Assembly: GCF_030814835.1 (NCBI RefSeq)
Contig: NZ_JAUSVS010000008.1
Coordinates: forward strand, 1 to 64,000
Direction of reading: 5' to 3'
From: Caulobacter ginsengisoli
Lineage (GTDB): Bacteria > Pseudomonadota > Alphaproteobacteria > Caulobacterales > Caulobacteraceae
DNA length: 64,000 nt
The position numbers and the translations under genes are program-made. The notes under the pieces were generated by a model that saw nothing but the letters and a program-made list of their open reading frames with translations, had not been told where the DNA came from and did not search any database. Positions 37,176-47,000 of this stretch are shown piece by piece (positions within the stretch are counted from its first letter, which is position 1; every line of letters begins with the position of its first letter).

Positions 37176-38374
37176 ACGTCCACCGACTGGCTGATGGCCA
37201 GCAGCCCCTGGAAGACCACCAGCACGATGGTCCCGACCACCAGGCCGATGCTGAGCACGATGGCCGGCGTCAGCAGGGCCAGGAGCCGCTCGGTGCGCTC
37301 GGCGGCGCGGACGGCCATGGCCTCGCCGGCCTCGTCGAGCACCCGGGGCAGGTCCGAGGCGGTCTCGCCGACCTTGGTCAGGCTGACCAGCAGCACCGGC
37401 GCGCGCGTGGCGGCGAAGGCCCCCGACAGCTTGGCGCCCTCGCGCAGGCGCGCCTCCTGGGCCTCGAGCGGGCGGCGCAGGGCCTCGATGCCTATGGCTT
37501 CGACGCTGACCTTGAAGGCGCTGGCCAGCGGCACGCCGGCCCCGATGGCGATGGCCAGCCGCCGGGCCAGGCTGCCGTAGACGGTGTCGGCCAGGATGCC
37601 GAGGCCCACGGGCGACAGCATCAGGCCGTAGAGCAGGCGCTGGGCCAGCGCGCGGACGGGCGCCACGAAGGCGATGGCGGCGATCAGCCCGGCCAGGCCC
37701 AGCCCGATCAGCGGCGCGGCCTGACGCAGAATCCGGCCGGCCGCCAGGACCACCCGGGTCGAGGTCGGCAGGTTGGTCACCCCGGCGAAGGCCGGCTCCA
37801 GGGCCGGCAGCACCACGAAGGCGAAGAGGGTGATGGCGCCGGCGGCCATGGCCATCACGAACATCGGATAGATGATCATGGTCAGCAGCCGGTTCTTGGC
37901 CGCCGAGGAGGCCTTCAGCGCCGCCGCCCCGCCGCTGAGGATGTCGGTCAACCGGCCGGTGGCCTCGCCGGCCTTGGCCAGGGCCTGCAGATAGCGGCCG
38001 GTCTGGCCGGGCAGCATGTCCAGCGCCGCCGAGAACGGCCGGCCGGCCATCAGCTCGCCGCGCACGTGATGGGCCAGCCGCGCTGCCTGGGGCTGTTCGG
38101 CGGTGGTCTCGATGATCTGCAGGGTCTGGCCAAGCGAGAGGCCGCTCTTCAGGAAGCGGGCGATGTCGGCGCAGAAGGCCCCGGCCTGGGCCTCGTTCAG
38201 TGACAGCCTGGTCGAAGGTTGCGGCGCGAGCGATGCGACCAGCGGCGTGATGGTGAGTGGCGTCACCTTCTCGGCCAGCAGGCCATCGCGCAGCTGAGTC
38301 TCGTCGGCGGCCTCGCGGCGGCCGCGCACGGGCCGGCCGTTGGCGTCCATGCCCCTGTAGGCGAAGGCTGTCAC
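37172..38374 (-). CDS. gspF: Type II secretion inner-membrane protein GspF
   Basis: A 400-residue GspF/PilC-type protein. The N-terminus AFAYRGMDANGRPVRG is typical, and three membrane segments lie near residues 165-190, 215-240 and 370-395. The two repeated GspF domains carry FCADIARFLKSGLSLGQTLQ and the LARRLAIAIGAGVPLASAFK region of the second repeat. It forms the membrane core on which the pseudopilus is built. It overlaps gspE and the pseudopilin gene by 4 bp each. Confidence 0.9.
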   Translation of the reverse strand: MTAFAYRGMDANGRPVRGRREAADETQLRDGLLAEKVTPLTITPLVASLAPQPSTRLSLNEAQAGAFCADIARFLKSGLSLGQTLQIIETTAEQPQAARLAHHVRGELMAGRPFSAALDMLPGQTGRYLQALAKAGEATGRLTDILSGGAAALKASSAAKNRLLTMIIYPMFVMAMAAGAITLFAFVVLPALEPAFAGVTNLPTSTRVVLAAGRILRQAAPLIGLGLAGLIAAIAFVAPVRALAQRLLYGLMLSPVGLGILADTVYGSLARRLAIAIGAGVPLASAFKVSVEAIGIEALRRPLEAQEARLREGAKLSGAFAATRAPVLLVSLTKVGETASDLPRVLDEAGEAMAVRAAERTERLLALLTPAIVLSIGLVVGTIVLVVFQGLLAISQSVDV

Positions 38375-40116
38375 AGCCCGACTGCCCTGAACACATCGTC
38401 AAGGGAAACCTCGCCCGCCGCCGCTCGCGACAGCGCGTCCTGGGCCAGCGGCCGGAAGGCGGGCTGGGCGGCCAGGGCGTGGCGGATATCGGCGGTCGGG
38501 GCGCCGGTGGAGATCATCCGCTCGACCGTCTCATCGACGGTGAAGATTTCGCCCAGCGGCAGCCGGCCTGCCCGACCCGTCCCGGCGCAGGCGCGGCAGC
38601 CGGCGGCCTCGTGCAGGCGCGCGCCGGCCGGATCGACGCCGTGGGCGCTGAACAGGGCGCCTTCCTCGGCGGTCATCGTCCGGGGCGTCTTGCAGGCTTC
38701 GCAGAGCTTGGGGGCCAGGCGCTGGGCCGAGGCGCCGATCAGCACCCCGGCCAGCAGGTAGCGCTCCACGCCCATGTCGGCCAGGCGCGCCGGGGCGGTG
38801 GCGGCGTCGTTGGTGTGCAGGGTGGCCAGGACCAGGTGGCCGGTCAGGGCCGCCTGCACCGCCAGATGGGCGGTCTCGCTGTCGCGGATTTCGCCGACCA
38901 GGATGACGTCGGGGTCGTGGCGCAGAAAGGCGCGCAGGGCCGAGGCGAAGGTGACGCCGGCCGCCTCGTTGACCTGGGTCTGGTTGATGCCGTCGAAGAC
39001 GTATTCGATCGGGTCCTCGATGGTCAGCACCTTGCGCTGCCGCGTCGCCAGCCGGCGCAGGGCCGCATAGAGGGTGGTGGTCTTGCCGCTGCCGGTCGGG
39101 CCGGTGACCAGGATCAGGCCGTAGGGCTTGCGCAGCTGCTGGCTGAGGCTGTCGCGGAAGCCCTGGTCGAAGCCCAGGCTGTCGACGGTGAAGTCCAGGC
39201 CGTGGCGGACCAGCAGGCGCACCACCGCCGACTCTCCGAACACGGTCGGGGTGGTGGAGATGCGCAGATCGGTCGGCGCGCCCCGGATGGCGGCGGTGGC
39301 CCGGCCGTCCTGCGGCGCGCGCACCGAGGCCACGTCAAGGTCGGCCAGCACCTTGATGCGGGCGATGACCCCGGCCCCGAAGGCCGAACTCAGGGGGTCG
39401 ACGTCGCGCAGATCGCCGTCGATGCGGAAGCGGACCAGGCAGCGGTCGGCCTTCTGTTCCAGGTGGATGTCGGAAGCGCGCTCCTGCAGGGCCCGCTCCA
39501 GCAAGCCGTCCAGGTAACGGACCACGGGCGCGTCGCTGGCGAAGTCGCGCAGCCGCTCGGCGTCCTGGGCCAGGTCGGCCTCGGCGGCGGCCCCGGCCTG
39601 GGCGGCGACGGCGGCGGTGCGGGCCGCGCGCCAGAGATTGAAGGGCACGGTGCGGAAGCTGACCGGCTTGCCGGCCGCGAACTGCACGCCGCGCCGCAGC
39701 TCCACCGAGCCGGCGTCGACCAGCCCGATCTCCAGCCGCTCGGCGCTATCGTCCAGCACCAGGGCGTAGTTCTCGGCCAGGAACTTGTCGTTGAGCGCCG
39801 CGGGACCGGCGATGGGGGCCGGCGGCGGGCCATCCCAGAGCGGGGCGTCGTGCAGGCTGGCGCTGGCGGCGGCGATGGCTTCGTCCGGGGCCAGGGCCAG
39901 GCGGCTGGCGACCACGGCGGGAGGCTGGCCGGCCTCGACCACGGCGGCGCGCAGGCGTTCGCGGCCGGCGGGCTCCAGGTTCAGCGCACCGGCCAGGGCC
40001 TTGGCGGCCTCGGCCAGACGGCGGGACAGAGCCGGCAGAGTCAGATCGGGCGCGACACTGGGCCCACTCGCGTCGCCGGCGACCCCTGGTAGACTCGGCG
40101 GAACGGGCTGGGGCAT
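38371..40116 (-). CDS. gspE: Type II secretion ATPase GspE
   Basis: A 581-residue GspE/PilB-type ATPase. Walker A is GPTGSGKTTTLYAAL (about 339-353), the Asp box and Walker B are DPDVILVGEIRDSET, and a His box ATLHTNDAATAPARL follows. A C-terminal tetracysteine zinc finger (CEAC...CRAC) is typical of GspE. It supplies energy for pseudopilus assembly. It starts at ATG 40116, 37 bases from the divergent gspG. Confidence 0.95.
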   Translation of the reverse strand: MPQPVPPSLPGVAGDASGPSVAPDLTLPALSRRLAEAAKALAGALNLEPAGRERLRAAVVEAGQPPAVVASRLALAPDEAIAAASASLHDAPLWDGPPPAPIAGPAALNDKFLAENYALVLDDSAERLEIGLVDAGSVELRRGVQFAAGKPVSFRTVPFNLWRAARTAAVAAQAGAAAEADLAQDAERLRDFASDAPVVRYLDGLLERALQERASDIHLEQKADRCLVRFRIDGDLRDVDPLSSAFGAGVIARIKVLADLDVASVRAPQDGRATAAIRGAPTDLRISTTPTVFGESAVVRLLVRHGLDFTVDSLGFDQGFRDSLSQQLRKPYGLILVTGPTGSGKTTTLYAALRRLATRQRKVLTIEDPIEYVFDGINQTQVNEAAGVTFASALRAFLRHDPDVILVGEIRDSETAHLAVQAALTGHLVLATLHTNDAATAPARLADMGVERYLLAGVLIGASAQRLAPKLCEACKTPRTMTAEEGALFSAHGVDPAGARLHEAAGCRACAGTGRAGRLPLGEIFTVDETVERMISTGAPTADIRHALAAQPAFRPLAQDALSRAAAGEVSLDDVFRAVGL

Positions 40117-40120
40117 AACT

Positions 40121-40134
40121 AAACTGCACAGTTT
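40121..40134. promoter_or_regulatory. Inverted repeat between gspE and gspG
   Basis: AAACTG-CA-CAGTTT, a 6-bp-arm inverted repeat, lies in the 37-base gap between the divergent type II secretion operons. It is a candidate operator or divergent promoter element. No -10 or -35 is clear. Confidence 0.4.
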
Positions 40135-40153
40135 TGAGTAGGTCGGGACCACC

Positions 40154-40600
40154 ATGGCGGTTTTAGCTTCCAATCGGAAGACCAAACAGCGAGGCCGCCA
40201 GGCGCTGCCAGGTTACACTCTGACCGAAATGCTCGTTGTGGTGGCAATTATAGGGTTAATCTCGGCCGTGGTGATCCCGCAAACCATCGGACAACTGGGA
40301 AAAGCTCAAAACCGCGCTGCTAAGTTGCAAGCGCAAAGCGTCGCGAACGCCGTCGAACTGTTCCAGGGCGACAATGGCCGGCTGCCGACGGAGGAGGAGG
40401 GCCTGGGCGTCCTGGTGACCCGGCCGGCGGGGCTGGACGGCTGGACCGGACCCTATATCCGCACCCAGGCGCAGCTGAAGGACAGCTGGGGCCGGCCTTT
40501 CATCTACAGACAGGACGGCAGCGGCTTCACCATCAGTTCGCTGGGGGCTGACGGCAAACCGGGTGGCGAGGGGGCGGACCGGGACATCTCGGTCCAGTAG
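40154..40600 (+). CDS. gspG: Type II secretion major pseudopilin GspG
   Basis: A 148-residue major pseudopilin. Leader ...RQALPG|YTLTEMLVVVAIIGLI with glutamate at +5 and the downstream GspG landmarks LPTEEEGLGVLVTRP, GPYI and SWGRPFIYRQDG followed by SLGADGKPGGEGADRDI are complete. It is the first gene of the plus-strand operon. Confidence 0.95.
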   Translation: MAVLASNRKTKQRGRQALPGYTLTEMLVVVAIIGLISAVVIPQTIGQLGKAQNRAAKLQAQSVANAVELFQGDNGRLPTEEEGLGVLVTRPAGLDGWTGPYIRTQAQLKDSWGRPFIYRQDGSGFTISSLGADGKPGGEGADRDISVQ

Positions 40601-40611
40601 AGGCGCGAAAC

Positions 40612-42603
40612 ATGAACACAGTCAGGCTGATAGGCCTGCTCCTGGCGGGCTTGCTGCTCGCCGCCTGCGCCAGCGATCCGCGCCTGCCCGGCGGCAGCGG
40701 CGCCCTGCCCCAGGCCCAGCCGACCTCGCCCGCCGCCCAGGCCCAGGCTCAATCGTCCGCCGCCCGGGTGGCCGATGCGCCGACGCCGGACCGTCCCGGC
40801 TGGACCGACACCCCGCCCCAGGCGCCCGCGCCCGCCCCGACCGCCGGACCGGTTTCGCCCCGCGTCTCGATGAACGTCATCATGGACCGCGCCCCGATCG
40901 CCGCCGCCGCCGACGCGGTGCTGGGCGATGCCCTGCAGCGGCCGTTCCGCATCGACCCGGCCGTCACCGGCGAGGTCTCCTTCCGGCTGGTCGGCGACAT
41001 GAGCGAGGCCGACGTGCTGACCACCTTCGACCAGGCCCTGCGCGCCTCGGGCGCGGCCCTGTCCGGCGGCCCGGGCGGCGCCCTGACCATCGTCCCGGTC
41101 GCCAGCGGCCCGGCCTTCTCGGTGCTGCCGGGCGCCGACAGCCCCCAGCGCGCCTATTTCGCCGGCGGTGTCGCCATCTACCGGGCCCGCAATGTCGCCG
41201 CCGCCGAGCTGGTGCGGCTGCTCACCCCGCTGGCCGAGGGCCGGGCCCAGGTGCGGGCCGACCCGGTGCATGAGCATGTCTACATCTCGGGCGATCCCGG
41301 CTCGGTGAACAGCCTGCTGCGCACCGCAGAACTGTTCGATGTCGACTGGATGGCCGGCAACAGCTTCCAGTACTATCCGCTGAAATACGCGGCCGCCAAG
41401 GACGTGGCCGAAGACCTGCGCCGGGTCTATGGCGGGGCCGACGGGCCGGTGGGCACTCAGGTCGACCTGATCGACATCAATCGCCTGAACGCCATCATCA
41501 TCGTGGCCAAGTCGCCGGCCCTGCTGGCCCAGACCGCCAAGTGGATCGACCGGCTGGACCAGCCCGCCTCGCCCTCGGACCAGCGCCTGCGGGTCATCCC
41601 GCTGGACAACATCAAGGCCGAGGATTTCGTCAAGGTGATCGGCGGCTTCTTCGGCGGCCCCGGACCCCAGGCCCCTGGCTCCCTGGCCGGCCCGGACAGC
41701 GCCCCCTCGGCGCCGCAGGGCGCCAACAACGTCACCGCCGATCCGCGCTCCAACTCGGTGCTGATCTACGCCAACGACGCCGAGTATCAGAACCTGCTGC
41801 AGGTCGTCCGCCGGCTGGACGTGCCGCCCTCGCAGATCCTGATCGAGGGAACCGTCGCGGAGGTGCGGCTGAACGACAAGCTGAACCTGGGCGTCCAGGC
41901 CTTCCTGTCGAACAACGCCCGCTTCGCCGGCGGCATGTCGACCACCACCAACGGCAATGGCGCCCTGACCTTCCCGGGCCTGTCGCTGCAGTATTTGGGC
42001 CGTGACTTCAAGGTGGTGATCAACGCCCTGTCGGCCGTCACCGATGTCGAGGTGGTCTCGACCCCGCGCCTGCTGGTCTTGGCCAACGAGACCGCCACCC
42101 TGCAGGTGGGCGATCAGGTGCCGGTGATCACCCAGACCAGCACCGGCGACCAATCGACCAGCCTGACCGTCAACTCGGTCACCTATCGCGACACCGGGGT
42201 GGTGCTGACCGTGACGCCGCGCGTCGGCGAGGGCGGGCGGATCTTCATCGACATCCAGCAGGAGGTCAGCGACGTCTCGGCCACCACCACCTCGGACATC
42301 GACTCCCCGACCATCGCCCAGCGCAAGTTCCGCACCCAGATCGCGGTGGACGACGGCGAGGTCATCGCGCTCGGCGGCCTGATCCGCACCAGCCGCAGCA
42401 AGGGCGACACCGGCGTGCCGGGCCTGAGCCGCATCCCGGTGCTGGGCGCCGCCTTCCGGGGCCGCGAGAACGTCAAGAGCCGCACCGAGCTGGTGGTGTT
42501 CCTGAAGGCCACTCTGGTGCGCAACCGGGCCGACGCCGACCGCATCACCGACGAGATCTCGGCCGGGCTGACCGCCCTGGGCTTTGGGCGTGACCGGCGC
42601 TAG
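40612..42603 (+). CDS. gspD: Type II secretion secretin GspD (lipoprotein form)
   Basis: A 663-residue outer-membrane secretin. The N-terminus MNTVRLIGLLLAGLLLAAC ends in a lipobox, so this GspD is probably a lipoprotein. N-domains (about 85-330) are followed by the secretin core with VQVEGTVAEVRLNDKLNL-type, VVSTPRLLVLANETATLQVGDQ and RTELVVFLKATLVRN. A linker rich in Gly and Pro (around 345-370) separates the N3 domain halves. The secretin forms the exit pore. Its 3' end overlaps the gspK-like gene by 14 bp. Confidence 0.93.
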   Translation: MNTVRLIGLLLAGLLLAACASDPRLPGGSGALPQAQPTSPAAQAQAQSSAARVADAPTPDRPGWTDTPPQAPAPAPTAGPVSPRVSMNVIMDRAPIAAAADAVLGDALQRPFRIDPAVTGEVSFRLVGDMSEADVLTTFDQALRASGAALSGGPGGALTIVPVASGPAFSVLPGADSPQRAYFAGGVAIYRARNVAAAELVRLLTPLAEGRAQVRADPVHEHVYISGDPGSVNSLLRTAELFDVDWMAGNSFQYYPLKYAAAKDVAEDLRRVYGGADGPVGTQVDLIDINRLNAIIIVAKSPALLAQTAKWIDRLDQPASPSDQRLRVIPLDNIKAEDFVKVIGGFFGGPGPQAPGSLAGPDSAPSAPQGANNVTADPRSNSVLIYANDAEYQNLLQVVRRLDVPPSQILIEGTVAEVRLNDKLNLGVQAFLSNNARFAGGMSTTTNGNGALTFPGLSLQYLGRDFKVVINALSAVTDVEVVSTPRLLVLANETATLQVGDQVPVITQTSTGDQSTSLTVNSVTYRDTGVVLTVTPRVGEGGRIFIDIQQEVSDVSATTTSDIDSPTIAQRKFRTQIAVDDGEVIALGGLIRTSRSKGDTGVPGLSRIPVLGAAFRGRENVKSRTELVVFLKATLVRNRADADRITDEISAGLTALGFGRDRR

Positions 42604-43321
42604 CACCCGTTTCAGGGGCTTCACCCTGCCCCTCACCCTGGCCCTGGCCTTCTCGATCATGGCCGTCGCCTCGGGGCTGACCGGCATGGTCACCGTGCGG
42701 GCCAAGGCGGCGCGGCAGCGGGACAACGACGTCTATGCCCGCATCACCCTGGAATCGGCGGTGCAGGCGGGCCTGGCCCGGCTTGAGGCGGCCGGCGTCC
42801 CGCAGACCGATCGTTGGGAGAGCGTCGAGAGCCTGAACGGTCGGACGGTGCGGCTGACCTTCATGGCCGTGCGTTACTCGGCCGACATCAATGACGATCC
42901 GCCAGAGACGGTGGTGGCCGCCATCCCCAATCCCGCCCTGCAGGCCATGGCCGTCAAGGCTCTGACCACGCCCGGCGATCCGCCGAGCCGCGCGCACTTC
43001 ATGCGCTTGCGCGACTTCCTGACCGCGGCCGGCGCGCAGGGCTCGGCCGAGGACTGCCTGCGCGGCCTGCTGACCCTGGGCCGCCAGACCGGCGCCCCCG
43101 ATCCCCGCCCGGCCCGCACGGCGCTGAGGCCCGAAGCCGTCGCCCTGCTGCCCGGCGACACGGTGGTGGTGCGCGCGGCGCTGGGCTCGGCCAAATACCA
43201 GGACGTCCTGTGGGAGCGGGTTCGCTTCACCGGCCAGAAGGGCGTGGCCTGGCATATCCACGACTGGCGCCAGCTGCGCTTGGCCCCCGACGCCCACCTT
43301 TGCCCGCCGCCCGCGGCATGA
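42590..43321 (+). CDS. gspK: Type II secretion GspK-like protein
   Basis: A 243-residue pseudopilin-like protein. The leader FRG|FTLPLTLALAFSIMAV has no glutamate at +5, a known feature of GspK, the tip of the pseudopilus. The bulk of the chain is a large globular domain with no other motif I recognise. The start GTG at 42590 is inside the end of gspD, so coupling is likely. The label rests on leader type and position before the prepilin peptidase. Confidence 0.65.
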   Translation: MTGASTRFRGFTLPLTLALAFSIMAVASGLTGMVTVRAKAARQRDNDVYARITLESAVQAGLARLEAAGVPQTDRWESVESLNGRTVRLTFMAVRYSADINDDPPETVVAAIPNPALQAMAVKALTTPGDPPSRAHFMRLRDFLTAAGAQGSAEDCLRGLLTLGRQTGAPDPRPARTALRPEAVALLPGDTVVVRAALGSAKYQDVLWERVRFTGQKGVAWHIHDWRQLRLAPDAHLCPPPAA

Positions 43322-43947
43322 GCGCGATCGAGATCGCCGACCGTGTCGTCTGGGTTCTGGGTGGGGTCGCCCTCGGGCTGGTCGCCGGCGTCTTCGCCGC
43401 CCGCTGGCCCAGGCTGCCGACCTTCGCCAACCCAACGGGAGGGTCGCCACGCAGCCTGATACTCGGGGCGGCTTTCGGACTGCCGGCCGGCGTCGCGGCG
43501 ACCTTGGCGGTGAAGTCGACCGACAGCGCCTGGCTTATCCTCACCGGCGCGATCCTGGCCTATATCGGCCTGGTCGACCTGCGTCGGTTCAGCATTCCGC
43601 TTTTTGGCCTGGTCCTCCTCGCCATGTCGATCCTCCCCGAGCTGATCCTGAGCGGCGAACCGGTGGAGGGCCTGGCGACGGGTCTGGTCCTGGCCCTGGT
43701 CCTGGAAACCCTGCGACGCCTGGGCGGCCGCCAGGGCCTGGGGGCGGGCGATGTGGTGCTGGCGGGGCTGCTCGGGGTGCTGGCCAATTGGCGGCTGGCG
43801 CCGCTGATGATCGCGGCGGCCGCCCTGGCGCCGCTGACGATCCAGGCCGTGACGCGACGCCGGGGACCGACGCCGTTTGGATTCTGGCTGTGCCTGGCGG
43901 GCGTTGCGGTGCTGACCCTTCAAACAATCGGGTTCGCCCAGCCTTAA
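43318..43947 (+). CDS. gspO: Prepilin peptidase (A24 family, GspO-type)
   Basis: A 209-residue membrane protein of about six or seven helices. The two catalytic aspartates of A24 peptidases are seen in YIGLVDLRRFSIP and LGAGDVVLAGLLG (GxGD motif). It lacks the N-terminal methyltransferase domain of full-length PilD, so it is a short form. It overlaps the gspK-like gene by 4 bp and would process the four or five pseudopilins encoded nearby. Confidence 0.85.
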   Translation: MSAIEIADRVVWVLGGVALGLVAGVFAARWPRLPTFANPTGGSPRSLILGAAFGLPAGVAATLAVKSTDSAWLILTGAILAYIGLVDLRRFSIPLFGLVLLAMSILPELILSGEPVEGLATGLVLALVLETLRRLGGRQGLGAGDVVLAGLLGVLANWRLAPLMIAAAALAPLTIQAVTRRRGPTPFGFWLCLAGVAVLTLQTIGFAQP

Positions 43948-43959
43948 CGGCAAGCGCAA

Positions 43960-43991
43960 GGGCGGGAAGCCGGCTTGCCGGCTGCCCGCCC
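43960..43991. terminator. Convergent terminator stem-loop
   Basis: A long hairpin: GGGCGGG and CCCGCCC arms with one mismatched pair, then AGCCGG/CCGGCT around a CTTG loop. It lies between the prepilin peptidase and the convergent autotransporter gene. No T-run is seen, so it may act as a structural barrier for both. Confidence 0.6.
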
Positions 43992-44005
43992 CCGGACCGC
44001 TTAGC

Positions 44006-47000
44006 CTACCAGCGCCAGCGGAAGCCGACGTTGCCTTCCGTCGACTGGTAGTCGTCCTTGAACTTGGCCCCGACGGTGGCGAAGGCCGAGAAGGCGTTGA
44101 CCGTGCTGAACAGGTTCACGCTGGCCTGGACTTCGCCGAACGTGCCGGAGAAGTCATCGCCCAGCGGCAGGTCAGGCCCGCCCGTGTGGATGGTCAGACC
44201 ATTTTCGCCCTCGAACTCATCCCACACCCGGCCGGTCAGCGCGAACTTGGCGTTGAACGTGTCCATGGAGGCGTTCATGCCGATCCGGCCGCCCAGACTT
44301 CCGCGGAAGCTGGTCTGGTCGTCCCAATCGATCACAGCGCCAGGCACGGTCACATCGTCGATGTCCGTCTTGACATAGGCCAGGCTGGCCAGGGGCTCGA
44401 AGAAGCCCTGTTCGCCCAGCTTGAAGGTCCAGCCGCCTTCGACCTGACCGCCCAGCGACTTGAGCTGCGAGCGGAAGATGTTCGAACCGACCGGGCCCAG
44501 GGTGGGCGCCTGCCAGCTGAGGTCGAGGTTGTTGGCGTTGACGATCGCGTTGATGAACAGGCCGTCCGACAGGTAGGTGACGTAGCCGCCGATATCGTAG
44601 CCTTCCATCGACGCCACGGTGGGCGAGGCGTTGAAGGAGACGTCGGAGTCGACGTAGCCGACCATGCCGCCGAACAGCCAAACACCGTTGCTGGTCGAGC
44701 GGACCAGGTCGACACCGGTCAGCAGCGCCGAGGTGTTCTGGCTGTAGCTGGTGTCGAAGGTATAGGTCGTGCCCAGCACCGAGAAGGTCGAGGTCAGGTC
44801 ACGGTCGGCGGAGGCGCCCGTGATCCGCACCCAGACGCCCGTGCCGTTGCCGCTGATGTCGCCCACCTGATCGCGGATGTCGGCCTGACGGTCGGCCCAG
44901 GTTCCGGTGGTTTGATACCAGACCGACTGGGCGGCCTGGCCCAGGGTGGTGAACTCGAAGGCCTCGCCGTCCGGAACGCCGACCAGCAGGTGCTGCTTGC
45001 CGCTCAGGATCAGGTCATACATGAACAGACCCTTGTCCAGCACGCCGTCCGGCGAGCTGGGGTCGGCCCGCCAATGCGGCGAGGTCGGATCCAGCGAGAA
45101 GTTGGTCGCCGCCGTGGCCCCGGCCCCGGTGACGTCGACCAGGACGATGCCGCCCGGGTTGAAGCCGCCGGCGCCCGCGTTGGTGTCGGTGACCAGGATC
45201 AGGGTGCTGCCGGTGGTGGTGCCGCCCAGCAGGCTGAAGCAGTCGGCCGCGGTCAGGACCGCGCAGCTGGTCTGGACGGTGGCGCCGAGGTTGGCGTCCA
45301 TCACCAGGCGGCTGGAGCCGCTGCCGTTGAAGGTGGCGCCCGGGGCGAAGATCGAGTCGTTGGCGAAGCCGTCGGACGCCGCCGTCAGGGTCGTGCCGGA
45401 CGAGCCGAACACGATCCGGCCGGAGTTGTTCCAGGTCTCCAGGTTGGTGATGGTCAGGGTCGCCGCACCTTGGGCGGGCTCGCCGACGATCAGTTCACCG
45501 CTGTTGGCGAAGATGTCCGCCCCGCCGCCGAAGTCGAACGAGGTGGCTACGCCCCCGGCGTTGGTGAAGATGATGCCGGTGTTGTTCAGGGTGTCGGCGC
45601 CCGGGGAGAACGTCGAGGCCCCGGTGGTGTGCCAGCTGGTCGACGAGGTGTTGTTGAACACCACGTTGCCCGTCAGGCCCGAGAACAGGACCCGGCCCTG
45701 GATACGGCCGCCGTTGTTGATCACCACGCTGCCGCCGATGCCCCGGATGGCCAGGTCGTCATAGCCCGTGGTGGTGTTGTCGGTCGAACGGACCACGCTG
45801 TTGGCGCCGACCGTGAAGTTGGTCGTGCCGCCCACGGCGTTGTTCAGATCGACGACCCAGCCGTTCACGCCCGCGCCGGCCCCGATCAGGGTGGTGCCGG
45901 TGTTGGTGGTGATGTTGACCGTGCCGCCCGCCGAGGTGGTGCGGACCGCGCTGCCGACGGTGTCGGTGATGGTGCGGTTGGCGGCGCTGGCGACCGTGAT
46001 AGTCCCCGTGCCGGTGGTGACCGCGTTGATCGCCGCATTGCCCGCGCCGGTGGCCGTGACGTTGCCGTTGACGTTGAGCGTGGTGACGCCCGCGCCGGTA
46101 TTGCCGGTCAGGATGCCGTTCGCGCCGCCGGTGACCGTATTGTTGTTGGTCACGACGATGGCGGCGACGGTCGAGGAGGCTTCGATGCCGTCGGCCGAGC
46201 CCTGAACCGTACCGTTGGTGGTCACGGCGATCGCGCCGCCGGCCGACTGGGCGTGAATGCCGTCGCCGCCGTTGCCGGTCACGGCCGAGGCCGCGGCGGT
46301 GTCGACGGTGATGGCGCCCGCGCCGCTGTCGACCGCCAGGATGCCGTTGAGGGCGCCCGTGACGTTGAGAGCGGTGTCGATGTCGATCAGGCCGGTGACG
46401 CCGCTCGCACTGATGGCGTTGCCGGTCGTGCCGGTGACCGTCCCGTTGGCGGTGACGCGCACCCCACCCGTGCCGGCGTTGGTCGCCTCGATGCCCGTCG
46501 TGCCCGAGACGTTGCCTGCGGTCACGATGATCGCACCCGCGCCGGCGGCGTTGGTCTGCCGGGCGATGATGGCCGTGTTGCCGGTGGAGGTGACCGAGCC
46601 CGCGGTCACCGTCACCGCGCCGCCGGCTGTTTGCGCATAGATGCCGTTGCCGGTGGTCGCGTTGACCGCGCCAACGGTGGTCACCGTGGTCGAGCCCGTG
46701 CCGAAGTTCTCGGCGTCAACGCCGAACCGGGCGGTGATCGTGCTGTTGGCGGTGACGTTGATGTTGCCGGTCGCCGCGGCCGGGAGGATCGCCGCCACCA
46801 TGCCGGCGTTGCCAGCCTGGATGGCGCCGTTGGCCACTTCGGTGACGTTGCCGGTCAACGACTGGCTTTGAACGTCGATGGCGTTCTTGCCGGCCGCCAG
46901 CGCGGTAACGGCGCCGGTGGTGACGCTGACGCCCGTACCGGCCGCCACGTCACGAACAAAGATGCCGTTGCCGCCGGTCGAGCCGCTGGCGCCGGAGATG

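Noticed and set aside
38257-40092. A 611-codon plus-strand frame opposite gspE and gspF
   Set aside because: gspE motifs on the minus strand are complete; the plus frame has no recognisable domain.
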